64,000 nt of DNA, taken from the NCBI GenBank assembly GCA_963843085.1, contig CAWJJG010000011.1:1054001-1118000 (forward strand), written 5' to 3'. Below are positions 24,026 to 31,722 of the stretch, in pieces (the stretch's first letter is position 1; every line of letters starts with the position of its first letter). This DNA comes from DASUPK01 sp963843085. GTDB lineage: Bacteria > Actinomycetota > Thermoleophilia > Solirubrobacterales > 70-9. Both the position numbers and the translations under genes were made by a program. Below the pieces are notes generated by a model. It saw nothing but the letters and a program-made list of their open reading frames with translations, was not told the DNA's origin and searched no databases.

Positions 24026-25189
24026 TTGGATCTGCTCGAGTATCAGGGAAAGCAGCTGTTCGCCGGTCACGGCGTTCCCGTGCCGGAGGGCCGGGTCGCC
24101 GACACCGTGGAGGACGCCGTCGCGGCGGCCGAGGAGATCGGCTATCCGTGCGTGATCAAGGCCCAGGTGCAGATCGGCGGGCGCGGCAAGGCGGGCGGCA
24201 TCAAGGTCGCCGCCGACAAGGCCGAGGCCGAGCAGCACGCCGACGCAATCCTCGGCATGGACATCCGCGGGCCGCGGGGCGAGGGGCCCTTCACGGTTCA
24301 CCAGGTCTGGGTCGAGGGCGCCTCGGAGATCGAGGCCGAGTACTACGCCTCGATCATCCTCGACCGCTCCGCCAAGAAGCTGCTGGCGATGCTCTCCACG
24401 ATGGGCGGCATGAACGTCGAGGAGATCGCCGAGAAGGACCCCGACGCGCTGGTCCGCCGCCACGTCGAGCCCTCGGAGGGCTTCGGTGAGGCGCAGGCAT
24501 CGGCGCTGGTCGCCGACGCGGGCGTGCCGGAGGAATACCGGGAGAAGACCGCGGAGGCGCTGGTGAAGCTCCACACGGCCTTCAACGAGTCCGACGCGAC
24601 CCTGATCGAGGTCAATCCGCTCGTGGTCACCAAGTCCGGCGACGTGATCGCCCTCGACGCGAAAGTGACGATCGACAACTCGGCGCTCTACCGCCACGAG
24701 GACCTGGCCGACCTCGAGGAGGGCTTCATCGAGGACGAGCAGGAACGGATGGCCAAGGAGAAGGGCCTCACCTACGTGAAGCTCGACGGCGACATCGGCA
24801 TCCTCGGCAACGGCGCCGGGCTCTGCATGTCCACCCTTGACGTCGTCGCGCAGGCGGGTGGGGCTCCCGCCAACTTCCTCGACGCCGGCGGCGGCTCGAA
24901 GGCCGAGGCGATCATCGACGCGCTCACCGTGATCACCTCCGACGAGAAGGTCCGCGCGATCCTCTTCAACATCTTCGGCGGCATCACCCGCTGCGACGAG
25001 ATCGCCAAGGGCATCATCGAGGCCTCCGACCAGATCGAGCTGCGGGTGCCGTTCGTCGTCCGCCTCGACGGGACGAACTCCGAGGAGGGCCTCGGCCTGC
25101 TGGCGGACGCCGACCTTCCCGACCTCCACGTGGAGAAGACGATGCTGGGCGCCGCCGAGAAGGTCGTCGAGTTGGCGGGGACCGCATGA
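24026..25189 (+). CDS. sucC: Succinyl-CoA synthetase (ligase) beta subunit
   Basis: A 387-residue ATP-grasp subunit of the TCA enzyme that interconverts succinyl-CoA and succinate with ADP or GDP. LDLLEYQGKQLFAGHGVPVP is the classic start; VKAQVQIGGRGKAGGI-like residues, EVNPLVVT and NIFGGITRCDEIA follow. TTG 24026 is chosen because it matches the conserved MDLLEYQGK start and has TACCCT 9 nt upstream; GTG 24008 would add six residues. sucD overlaps its stop by 4 bp (ATGA). Together with the mutase and carboxylase it finishes propionate catabolism. Confidence 0.93.
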   Translation: MDLLEYQGKQLFAGHGVPVPEGRVADTVEDAVAAAEEIGYPCVIKAQVQIGGRGKAGGIKVAADKAEAEQHADAILGMDIRGPRGEGPFTVHQVWVEGASEIEAEYYASIILDRSAKKLLAMLSTMGGMNVEEIAEKDPDALVRRHVEPSEGFGEAQASALVADAGVPEEYREKTAEALVKLHTAFNESDATLIEVNPLVVTKSGDVIALDAKVTIDNSALYRHEDLADLEEGFIEDEQERMAKEKGLTYVKLDGDIGILGNGAGLCMSTLDVVAQAGGAPANFLDAGGGSKAEAIIDALTVITSDEKVRAILFNIFGGITRCDEIAKGIIEASDQIELRVPFVVRLDGTNSEEGLGLLADADLPDLHVEKTMLGAAEKVVELAGTA

Positions 25190-26064
25190 GCATCATCGTC
25201 GGCAACGAGACGAAGCTCGTCATCTCGGGCCTCACCGGCCGCGAGGGCAGCTTCCACGGCCTGCGCAACCGCGACTACGGCACCGATGTCGTCGCCGGCG
25301 TCACGCCGAAGAAGGGCGGGCAGGACGTCGAGGGGATCCCGATCTTCGACACGATCAAGGAGGCCGTCGACGAGCAGGGCGCCAACACCTCGATGATCTT
25401 CGTCCCGGCCCGCTTCGCCGCCGCCTCGATCAACGAGGCCATCGACGCGGGGATCGAGACGGTCATCGCGATCACCGAGCACATCCCGGTTCACGACATG
25501 CTCGCCACCTACTGGAAGGCACGCGACGCCGGCGTCCGGCTGATCGGCCCGAACTGCCCGGGCGTGCTCAGTCCCGGCAAGGCCAACGTCGGCATCATCC
25601 CGGCCCAGTTCTTCGAGCAGGGCTCGATCGGCGTCGTCTCCAAGTCGGGAACTCTCACCTACCAGATCGGCAATGAGCTGAAGCAGGCCGGCCTCGGCAA
25701 CTCGAGCATCGTCGGCATCGGCGGCGATCCTATTGTCGGTTCCGACTTCATCGACATTCTGCGCCTATTTGAGGCAGATGAGGAAACCGAGCTGATCGTG
25801 ATGGTCGGCGAGATCGGTGGTGACGCCGAGGAGCGCGCCGCCGACTACATCGCCCAGAACGTCTCCAAGCCGGTGGTCTCCTACATCGCGGGCTTCACCG
25901 CTCCGCCCGGCAAGCAGATGGGCCACGCCGGGGCGATCATCTCCGGCTCCTCGGGGACCGCCGAGGCCAAGAAGCAGGCCCTCGAGGCCCAGGGCATCCG
26001 CGTCGGCAAGAGCCCGACCGAGACGGCCCAGCTCGCCGCCGAGACGATCGGCGCGAAGGCCTAG
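25186..26064 (+). CDS. sucD: Succinyl-CoA synthetase (ligase) alpha subunit
   Basis: A 292-residue subunit that binds CoA and carries the phosphohistidine. KLVISGLTGREGSFH forms the CoA-binding Rossmann start, GPNCPGVLSPG and VSKSGTLTYQ are conserved, and GHAGAIISG contains the His that is phosphorylated during catalysis. Length is standard. The 4-bp ATGA overlap with sucC gives translational coupling and equal stoichiometry. Its stop overlaps the convergent NTF2-like gene by 4 bp. Confidence 0.95.
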   Translation: MSIIVGNETKLVISGLTGREGSFHGLRNRDYGTDVVAGVTPKKGGQDVEGIPIFDTIKEAVDEQGANTSMIFVPARFAAASINEAIDAGIETVIAITEHIPVHDMLATYWKARDAGVRLIGPNCPGVLSPGKANVGIIPAQFFEQGSIGVVSKSGTLTYQIGNELKQAGLGNSSIVGIGGDPIVGSDFIDILRLFEADEETELIVMVGEIGGDAEERAADYIAQNVSKPVVSYIAGFTAPPGKQMGHAGAIISGSSGTAEAKKQALEAQGIRVGKSPTETAQLAAETIGAKA

Positions 26065-26693
26065 GCCGTCTGCTGAGAGGCGCGGCGGCGGAGCTTCGCT
26101 CGCGCCCTGGCGGCGCGCTTCTGCTCCTCGCTCTTCGTCAGCGGCCTCTTGCGCGGACGATCGTCGGATGACGCTTCGACCTTCGAGGCTTCCACCGCTC
26201 CCTGCTCGGGAGGGGGTGGCTCTTTCGCCGGGGCGGGTGCCGGCAGAGCCGCTGTCGGGCCCGTCCGTCGCTTGATCTTGTCCTTGTGGATCCGGCCGCC
26301 CAGGAGCTCCTTGGCCGCGCGCACGGCCTCCTTCGGCGTCAGGTAGGTCACCCAGGAGGCGATCTTTCCGTCGTTCACCACCCAGAGACCGCCGAAGCGA
26401 CGATCGACGTCGGTGCCCTCCTTGGGCTTGCCGCGCTCCCGACAGATTGCCACGACCTTGCCCGGGCCGACCTCGGCGATGTCCTCGACCTCGAAGCGGT
26501 AGGACTCCCAGCTATCGAGGTAGCGGCGCATCGCGCGCTGGACGTCCTCGTGCTTCCAGACCAGATCACCGTCGGGGCGCGAGGCACGTTCGTCCCAGCG
26601 GATCAGGGGATCGGCGAGCGCGAGGGCAATCTCGCAGTCGCCGTTGCCATAGGCCTGCAGCGCGATCTTGACCAACTCGAGCGACGCTGGCAT
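26061..26693 (-). CDS. SnoaL/NTF2-like protein with basic C-terminal extension
   Basis: A 210-residue protein whose first ~125 residues (MPASLELVKIALQAYGNGD, then IRWDERASRPDGDLVWKH, and GGLWVVNDGKIASWVTYL) follow the cone-shaped SnoaL/NTF2-like fold, often a small-ligand pocket or limonene-epoxide-hydrolase-like enzyme. The rest is Pro/Ala-rich and then strongly basic (KRAARARAKLRRRA). No catalytic set is evident. TACTGT lies 6 nt before the ATG, with no ribosome site, consistent with leaderless mRNA. Longer in-frame extension upstream would run antisense through the aminotransferase gene and is rejected. Confidence 0.65.
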   Translation of the reverse strand: MPASLELVKIALQAYGNGDCEIALALADPLIRWDERASRPDGDLVWKHEDVQRAMRRYLDSWESYRFEVEDIAEVGPGKVVAICRERGKPKEGTDVDRRFGGLWVVNDGKIASWVTYLTPKEAVRAAKELLGGRIHKDKIKRRTGPTAALPAPAPAKEPPPPEQGAVEASKVEASSDDRPRKRPLTKSEEQKRAARARAKLRRRASQQTA

Positions 26694-26846
26694 CGGGCAA
26701 CAGTATTGCCAACGCACCGGGCGCTTTGGACGACCTCCCCCGGTTGGGAGGGCATCCAATGGCCCCAGGTCCCCCTTCCTCGGGCATTCGCGGCCTTCAT
26801 CCCCCGCGCGGCTCAGTATCGCACCGTTCGTATACTCGATGCGCCG

Positions 26847-27962
26847 ATGGCCGAACGAACGATCAGCTTTGCACGTGGGGCGCCCAGCGCCGACATCCTC
26901 CCTCACGACGCCGTACGCGAGGCGGCGGCGCACGCCCTCGAATCCGACTGGGAGAAGGCGCTCAGCTACGGCACCGGCCGCGGGCACCCGGGCCTCTGCG
27001 ACTGGATCGCCGAGCTCCACGGCGTAAAGGCCGAGCAGGTCATGGTCACGAACGGGTCGATGGAGGGCGCCGCGCTCCTCTTCCGCCATCTGGTCTCCCA
27101 GGGAGACCGCGTGGTCGTCGAGCAGCCCACCTATGACCGCACCCTGCTCCTGCTCCAACAGGCCGGCACCGAGCTGGTCGGAGCGCCGCTGGAGGCCGAC
27201 GGCGTCGACCCGGCGGCGATCGAATCCGCGTGCGGCCAGGAACAGGTCTCCCTGGCGCATGTCATCCCCAACTTCCACAACCCCGCCGGCTGCACCCTCT
27301 CCGCCGAGAAGAGGACGGAGCTGGTGCGGCTCGCGGCCGATCACGGGTTCACGCTGTTCGAGGACGACCCGTACCGCCTGATCTCCTTCGACGAGACCCG
27401 TGCGGAGACGATGCTGGACATGGACGGCGCGGATCGGGTGATCCACGCGTCCTCGTTCTCGAAGTCGGTCAGCCCGGGGGTCCGGGTCGGCTATCTGGTC
27501 GGTCCGGAGGAGCAGATCGCGACACTCGCCAAGCGCGCGAACGAGACCTACATCTCGCCGAACATGCTCGCCGAGTCGATCGTCTTCGAGCTCTGCCGCT
27601 CGGGCGGCCTCGACGAGAACCTGACGGTCGTGAACGCTGCACTGCGCGAGAGGCGCGACGCGCTCGTCAAGGCACTACACGAGCACATCCCGGAGGCGGA
27701 GTTCGTCGTTCCGGCCGGAGGCTACTTCCTCTGGCTGGACCTGAAGCGCGACGTCGAGACGAAGGCCCTGCTGGCCGAGGCGAAGGAGGAGGGCGTCACC
27801 TTCGTCGCCGGGCCCGACTTCATGCTCGAGGGCGGCTCATCGAGCCTGCGGCTCTCGTTCGCCCCCGTCCCGGCCGGCGATGTCGACGAAGGCGTCCAGC
27901 GCTTGGCACGGGCCCTCCAGCGGCTCCGCGCCGGAGCTTCCAGCGCGGAGGCCGCCGCCTAG
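26847..27962 (+). CDS. PLP-dependent aminotransferase (fold type I, MocR/aminoadipate type)
   Basis: A 371-residue class I/II aminotransferase. It starts SFARGAPSADILP, has the SYGTGRGHPGLCDWIA substrate loop, VTNGSMEGA at the phosphate site, NFHNPAGCT, FEDDPYRLI with the Asp that contacts the pyridine N, and SSFSKSVSPGVRVGY with the Schiff-base Lys. No N-terminal GntR domain is attached, so it is an enzyme such as 2-aminoadipate or aromatic transaminase rather than a MocR regulator. TATACT at 26831-26836 is a strong -10 only 10 nt before ATG. The end overlaps the stop of the small minus-strand gene. Confidence 0.9.
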   Translation: MAERTISFARGAPSADILPHDAVREAAAHALESDWEKALSYGTGRGHPGLCDWIAELHGVKAEQVMVTNGSMEGAALLFRHLVSQGDRVVVEQPTYDRTLLLLQQAGTELVGAPLEADGVDPAAIESACGQEQVSLAHVIPNFHNPAGCTLSAEKRTELVRLAADHGFTLFEDDPYRLISFDETRAETMLDMDGADRVIHASSFSKSVSPGVRVGYLVGPEEQIATLAKRANETYISPNMLAESIVFELCRSGGLDENLTVVNAALRERRDALVKALHEHIPEAEFVVPAGGYFLWLDLKRDVETKALLAEAKEEGVTFVAGPDFMLEGGSSSLRLSFAPVPAGDVDEGVQRLARALQRLRAGASSAEAAA

Positions 27963-28138
27963 ACCCGGTGTCCCAGGATCTCCTGGGCGCGCCTGTAGAG
28001 GTTGAGGTCCTCGGCGCGGGTCGGGTAGGGCTTGCGCTTCTGCTCGTTGCGGTGTGCCTCGATCGCTCTGGCGATCGAGACCAGCCTGCGCTCGGCGACA
28101 TTGCGATCGGTGATCAGAGTGCGGGTGCCTGCTTCCAT
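27959..28138 (-). CDS. Small basic protein of 59 residues, unknown function
   Basis: A 59-residue frame from ATG 28138 to a stop overlapping the aminotransferase stop by 4 bp. It reads MEAGTRTLITDRNVAERRL and, further on, ARAIEAHRNEQKRKPYPT and LNLYRRAQEILGHRV, predicted as two or three amphipathic helices with no signal peptide. GGGGGAAAG stands 3 nt before ATG, and a promoter TTGCTA-N17-TATAGT (28189-28194 and 28166-28171) lies 27 bp further up, so the evidence for expression is better than for many larger genes here. I do not recognise the family; a small DNA- or RNA-binding protein is one possibility. Confidence 0.6.
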   Translation of the reverse strand: MEAGTRTLITDRNVAERRLVSIARAIEAHRNEQKRKPYPTRAEDLNLYRRAQEILGHRV

Positions 28139-28165
28139 AGCTTTCCCCCGTTTGTTGAGTGACTT

Positions 28166-28194
28166 ACTATACTATGCTCCGTTGAGCGTAGCAA
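28166..28194 (-). promoter_or_regulatory. Sigma-A-like promoter for the 59-residue protein
   Basis: On the minus strand TTGCTA, exactly 17 bp, then TATAGT. The predicted start of transcription leaves about 20 nt of leader that contains GGGGGAAAG. GCTC/GAGC arms (28176-28187) in the spacer could be part of an operator. Confidence 0.6.
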
Positions 28195-28263
28195 GAAGTC
28201 TGCGGCTCGCACCTGAAGCTGGAGCTAAGAACTGGTAAACGGCTCGGTCGCGGCCGGTGGCCG

Positions 28264-28971
28264 TTATCTGCCGTAGCGATCGCTGGAGATCACCAACTGA
28301 TCCGGCAATGGCGGCCGCGGCTCCGGGGCGGGATCGGCGCGGACGGAGACCGTCTCGGCGACGCTCTTCGATACCGCGTGCTTGCCGTCAGGAGATGCGA
28401 CGACGACCTCGTCGGCGTCAGTGCTCTCGAGCGTCCCGCCCAGGCCCGGATGGAGGCCGGTCGCCTTCAGGTAATGGAGGATCTCCTCGGCCTCGTTCTC
28501 GAACCGCAGGATGACCACATCGGCTCCGGGCTCGACATCCGCCAGCAGCACGCCCTCCTCGCGGACGCCCTCGACGATCGGGTGGCCGTGGGGGCAGGTC
28601 TTCGCGTCGCCGATCGCGGCCAGCATCCGCTCCTCGAGGACGGGGGACATCGCGTGCTCGAGGCGCTCGGCCTCCTCATGAACCTCGTCCCAGGGGATGC
28701 CGAGCACGTCGGTGAGGAAGCGCTCGATCAGCCGGTGGCGACGGACGATCGCCTCGGCCTCGCTCCGGCCGCGTTCGGTGAAGGTGAGTGACTTGTCGTC
28801 GGCGCGCTCGACGTAGCCGTCGCCCTCGAGCCGGCCGATCATCTCGTGGACCGTGGGCGGGGAGAGCTGCATCGCCCGGGCGATGTTCGCCCCGTTGATC
28901 TGCAGACCGGCCTCCTCGAGCCAGAACATCGTCTGCAGGTACTCCTCCTCGGCGACCGTGGCCTGAACCAT
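28264..28971 (-). CDS. DtxR/MntR family metal-dependent regulator
   Basis: A 235-residue regulator with an N-terminal winged helix (EEEYLQTMFWLEE, ANIARAMQLSPPTVHEMIGRLE), a dimerisation domain with metal-ligand candidates (HEEAERLEH near residue 98, CPHGHP near residue 124) and a C-terminal FeoA/SH3-like domain. DtxR relatives repress iron or manganese transport genes when metal is bound; metal identity is not certain. A hairpin CGGCC-GGT-GGCCG (28251-28263) directly follows its stop. TAGGAT is 6 nt before the ATG, again a leaderless layout. No transporter gene is next to it. Confidence 0.87.
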   Translation of the reverse strand: MVQATVAEEEYLQTMFWLEEAGLQINGANIARAMQLSPPTVHEMIGRLEGDGYVERADDKSLTFTERGRSEAEAIVRRHRLIERFLTDVLGIPWDEVHEEAERLEHAMSPVLEERMLAAIGDAKTCPHGHPIVEGVREEGVLLADVEPGADVVILRFENEAEEILHYLKATGLHPGLGGTLESTDADEVVVASPDGKHAVSKSVAETVSVRADPAPEPRPPLPDQLVISSDRYGR

Positions 28972-28980
28972 GGCCCGATC

Positions 28981-29325
28981 CTACTTGGAGCGGCTTGTCC
29001 TCTTCTCCAGGGAGCGCCTCAGCGCCTCGAGCCGGTCGTCCCACTCGGCGCTCACCATCTGTATCCAGTGAGCCGCCTCGTCGAGCGGCTGCGGGCGAAG
29101 CTTGTAGTGGGTCTCACGGCCCATGCGCGAGGCGCTGACGAGCTGGGCCCCGTGCAGCGCGGAAAGGTGCTTGGCGACGGCCTGGCGCGTGATCGGGAGT
29201 TGCGCGGCGAGGCCGCTCGCGGTCACTGTCCCCCCGCGCGCCAGCGTTTCGACGACGCGCCGGCGCGTCGGATCGGCAAGTGCGTCGAAGACCGCGTCGA
29301 CGTGTCGGTGAGCGGGTGCCCTCAA
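28981..29325 (-). CDS. ArsR family transcriptional regulator
   Basis: A 114-residue winged-helix protein: FDALADPTRRRVVETLARGG at the N-terminus, ITRQAVAKHLSALHGAQLV as the recognition helix, and RMGRETHYKLRPQPL as the wing. It has no metal-binding Cys and belongs to the SdpR-like ArsR subgroup commonly paired with SRPBCC/AHSA1 genes. It overlaps the upstream SRPBCC gene by 4 bp, so the two are co-translated. The likely operator is the palindrome at 29772-29789 before that gene. Confidence 0.88.
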   Translation of the reverse strand: MRAPAHRHVDAVFDALADPTRRRVVETLARGGTVTASGLAAQLPITRQAVAKHLSALHGAQLVSASRMGRETHYKLRPQPLDEAAHWIQMVSAEWDDRLEALRRSLEKRTSRSK

Positions 29326-29747
29326 GCGACAGGTGCGAATCGCAGTGAGCGCCGCAGGCTGGCGAGGCGGGGGCCCCAGCCGCCGGCAGCCATCGCCATC
29401 GGCGTCTCCACCACGGTCACGCGGCTGCCGCCCGGAAGGGCCTCGATGGTGAACTCGACGAAGCTCTCGCCCTCACCCGGACGCGACCAGGTGAAGGCGA
29501 ACCTCTCGTTCTCCTCGAGCGTCCGAACGCTCCCGCTGCGCTCGCCTTCGTCATCGCGGACGGCGATCTCGCCGCCCTCGGTCGGGTCGAGCTCTACATC
29601 TGGCGCGAGCCATTCCTCGAGCCGGTCCTCGTCGGTGAGTGACTCCCAGACCTCCTCGGGAGTAGCCTCAACGAGGGTCTCGCGTTCGACCCATCGGGCC
29701 TTCTCGTCCCGGCGGTCTGGCGTGGTCGGCTTGTCTCGCAACTCCAT
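29322..29747 (-). CDS. SRPBCC/AHSA1 family protein
   Basis: A 141-residue protein with the AHSA1-type START fold: VERETLVEATPEEVWESLTDEDRLEEWLAP at its start, an acidic middle strand region, FAFTWSRPGEGESFVEF and a last amphipathic helix. Members bind hydrophobic ligands or act as Hsp90-activator-like proteins; role unknown. It is first in a two-gene operon with the ArsR regulator. TAGCAT is 8 nt before the ATG with no ribosome site. A second such module with reversed gene order is at 50910-51738. Confidence 0.82.
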   Translation of the reverse strand: MELRDKPTTPDRRDEKARWVERETLVEATPEEVWESLTDEDRLEEWLAPDVELDPTEGGEIAVRDDEGERSGSVRTLEENERFAFTWSRPGEGESFVEFTIEALPGGSRVTVVETPMAMAAGGWGPRLASLRRSLRFAPVA

Positions 29748-29771
29748 GGTTGCCTATGCTACCGTACGTCG

Positions 29772-29789
29772 CGCAACCTATTGGTTGCG
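29772..29789. promoter_or_regulatory. Palindromic operator between SRPBCC-ArsR operon and clpP
   Basis: CGCAACC-TATT-GGTTGCG is a perfect 7-bp inverted repeat. On the minus strand it covers the -35 region of the SRPBCC-ArsR promoter. A further GGTTGC half-site (29748-29753) lies by the start codon. ArsR autoregulation is the natural reading; it also lies just 30 bp before clpP. Confidence 0.65.
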
Positions 29790-29818
29790 TATTTCGATCC
29801 GAACAGGAGGTCTCCCCA

Positions 29819-30445
29819 ATGCCGATGGTCCCGACAGTCGTTGAGCAGAGCGCCAGAGGCGAGCGCTCGTACGACATCTTCTCCCGGCTGCTCAGCGACC
29901 GGGTCATCTTCCTGGGCACACCGATCGACGACCAGGTCGCGAACCTGATCGTCGCGCAGATCATCCACCTCGAGTCCGAGGACCCGGACAAGGAGATCTC
30001 GCTGTACATCAACTGCCCCGGCGGGGTGGTCTACTCGGGGATGGCCATCTACGACGCCATGCAGTTCGTGAAGCCGGACGTGCGGACCATCTGTTACGGC
30101 GTGGCGATGTCGATGGGCTCCCTGCTCCTCACCGGCGGCGCCGAGGGCAAGCGGATGGCCCTGCCGAATTCGCGGATCCTGATTCACCAGCCGAGCGGCG
30201 GCTTCGAGGGGACCGCAGCGGACATCGAGATTCACGCCAGGGAGACGCTCGAGCTGCGAGACCGGATCGACGGGATCTACGCGAAGCACACGGGCAAGTC
30301 GAAGGAGCAGGTCCGCGAGGACATGGAGCGCGACCGCTTCTTCAAGGCGGACGAGGCGGCGGAGTACGGGCTGATCGACCGGGTGATCTCACAGCGCGAG
30401 GTCGAGCAGCGCCGGACCGGCTTCTCGGCGAACGGCGACGGCTAG
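29819..30445 (+). CDS. clpP: ATP-dependent Clp protease proteolytic subunit
   Basis: A 208-residue serine protease subunit that forms the heptameric ClpP ring with ClpX or ClpC. The catalytic triad is in standard register: Ser98 in GVAMSMGS, His123 in LIHQPSGG and Asp172 in MERDRFF. ERSYDIFSRLLSDRVIFLG is the typical N-terminal axial region. ATG 29819 follows AGGAGG at good spacing; the ATG upstream at 29750 lies in the divergent promoter and is rejected. It stands alone, without clpX or a second clpP next to it. The 3' end overlaps the convergent SRPBCC gene by 4 bp. Confidence 0.95.
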   Translation: MPMVPTVVEQSARGERSYDIFSRLLSDRVIFLGTPIDDQVANLIVAQIIHLESEDPDKEISLYINCPGGVVYSGMAIYDAMQFVKPDVRTICYGVAMSMGSLLLTGGAEGKRMALPNSRILIHQPSGGFEGTAADIEIHARETLELRDRIDGIYAKHTGKSKEQVREDMERDRFFKADEAAEYGLIDRVISQREVEQRRTGFSANGDG

Positions 30446-30888
30446 CTCTTCGCCACCAGCATTCGCTCCACGTCCTCCAGTACCCGGCGGAACCCCCGTG
30501 CGAGGACGGGCTGCCAGACGAGCTCCTGCGCGCCTCCCACCACGGGAATCGGGACGCTGAAGCTGGAGCGCCAGTCGACCCTGGTCCCGCCGGGATCGGG
30601 GCTCAGCGTGATCGAGCCGCCGTCGTGCTTGAAGGGGACGTTGAGCTTGACGATCAGGTAGTCGAGGCGTGTGGGGCGCTCATAGGCGGTGATCTCCTCG
30701 TCGAAGGTGAGAGGCCGGACCTTGATGCGGCGCAGGGCTCCCACGCCGTTGGGAGCGGGGTCGCCCTCGTGGATCAGCTCCGAGCCGTTGATCCCGCGAA
30801 ACCGGTCGTAGTTCGCGTGGTCGGCCAGCCGGTCGAAGATCTCCTCGGCCGGGGCGGGGATCGTGCGGGTCACGTGGATGCTGCGCAT
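30442..30888 (-). CDS. SRPBCC family protein (polyketide cyclase-like)
   Basis: A 148-residue START-fold protein beginning MRSIHVTRTIPAPAEEIFDRLADHANYDRF, the usual first strand and helix, with GVGALRRIKVRPLTFDEEI and TRVDWRSSFSVP strands and a C-terminal helix FRRVLEDVERML. Probable lipid or hydrophobic small-molecule binding; enzyme activity is not evident. Its ATG overlaps the stop of the HAD gene upstream, so both form an operon. Confidence 0.8.
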   Translation of the reverse strand: MRSIHVTRTIPAPAEEIFDRLADHANYDRFRGINGSELIHEGDPAPNGVGALRRIKVRPLTFDEEITAYERPTRLDYLIVKLNVPFKHDGGSITLSPDPGGTRVDWRSSFSVPIPVVGGAQELVWQPVLARGFRRVLEDVERMLVAKS

Positions 30889-31700
30889 CAGCCACCCGCC
30901 AGCGTAGAGACGACCGCCTCGTAGACGCCGTCCCCCATGTACCCCTCGGTGACGGTGACGTTCGGCCGTCCGCCGATCGCCTCGCGCAGGGCGGGATCGC
31001 GCTCGGGCCCGTTCGCTGGGACGAAAAAGCGGCCGACGACCTCAGCGACCGAGAGGTCCTCGACCGAATCGCCGATCGCGATGCAGTCCTCCGGTGCATA
31101 TCCCCGGACCTGCTGGTGGTAGGCGACCGCCCGTGCCTTGCTGGCCGTCTCGGGAAGCAGGTGGTAGGCGTGGGCGGGGCCCTCGATCCCGTCCATCGGC
31201 GCGAAGATCGCCCCGTTGTCGATCAGCTTCAGCCCGCGATGGCCGCGCTCGGCCAGGAGTTCGTTCGCCTCGGCCGTGTCGACCTTGCCGCGGAAGAGCA
31301 GCGAGAGCTCGCGCTGGCGGTGCCAGGGGCTGTGCCATTCGAGCCGGCCCGCGAAATGATCGAAGAGCTCGTCGGGGACGCCGCTGTCGACCATCGTCTC
31401 CGCCAGCGTCTTTCCCTCCTGGACCTCGGCGTCGCCGATCAGCTCGGTCCGCTCGCCGTCGATGACGACCAGGCAGCCGACCTCGCAGATGTAGGAGCGC
31501 GAGCCGATCAGCTTCGCGTCCTCCATCACCGAGGCCTCTCGGCGCCCGGACTTGATCACCACCTCGACGTCGGCGCGATGGCAGGCCTCCAGGGCCCGTG
31601 CCTGGAGCAGGGAGAACTCGCCCTCGGCGTCGCGGAAGAGGGATCCCCATCTTCCGAGGAGAGTCCCGTCGAGGTCGGTGTAGACGCAACGGAGCGGCAT
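30888..31700 (-). CDS. HAD-IIB hydrolase (Cof / phosphoglycerate phosphatase-like)
   Basis: A 270-residue HAD phosphatase with CVYTDLDGTLLG (nucleophile Asp and acid Asp), VIKSGRRE, and IGDSVEDLSVAEVVG at the C-terminal metal site. The cap is the alpha-beta type inserted between motifs II and III. WHSPWHRQRELSLLF and the GLKLIDNGAIF region resemble mannosyl-3-phosphoglycerate phosphatase relatives, but the substrate is uncertain. TACGGT is 6 nt before the ATG, back to back with the folP -10; only 22 bp separate the two start codons. The SRPBCC gene overlaps its stop. Confidence 0.82.
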   Translation of the reverse strand: MPLRCVYTDLDGTLLGRWGSLFRDAEGEFSLLQARALEACHRADVEVVIKSGRREASVMEDAKLIGSRSYICEVGCLVVIDGERTELIGDAEVQEGKTLAETMVDSGVPDELFDHFAGRLEWHSPWHRQRELSLLFRGKVDTAEANELLAERGHRGLKLIDNGAIFAPMDGIEGPAHAYHLLPETASKARAVAYHQQVRGYAPEDCIAIGDSVEDLSVAEVVGRFFVPANGPERDPALREAIGGRPNVTVTEGYMGDGVYEAVVSTLAGG

Positions 31701-31706
31701 CGGCGA

Positions 31707-31716
31707 ACCGTAACCT
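31707..31716. promoter_or_regulatory. Overlapping divergent -10 elements of the HAD and folP genes
   Basis: ACCGTAACCT reads TACGGT on the minus strand (6 nt before ATG 31700) and TAACCT on the plus strand (6 nt before ATG 31723). The two hexamers share the TA at 31711-31712. Both mRNAs would be leaderless and the -35 regions would lie in the opposite coding sequence. Confidence 0.5.
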
Positions 31717-31722
31717 GAGCCA

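Noticed and set aside
29750..29818. ATG 29750 as the clpP start
   Set aside because: Lies in the divergent promoter and palindrome; ATG 29819 has AGGAGG and the family N-terminus.
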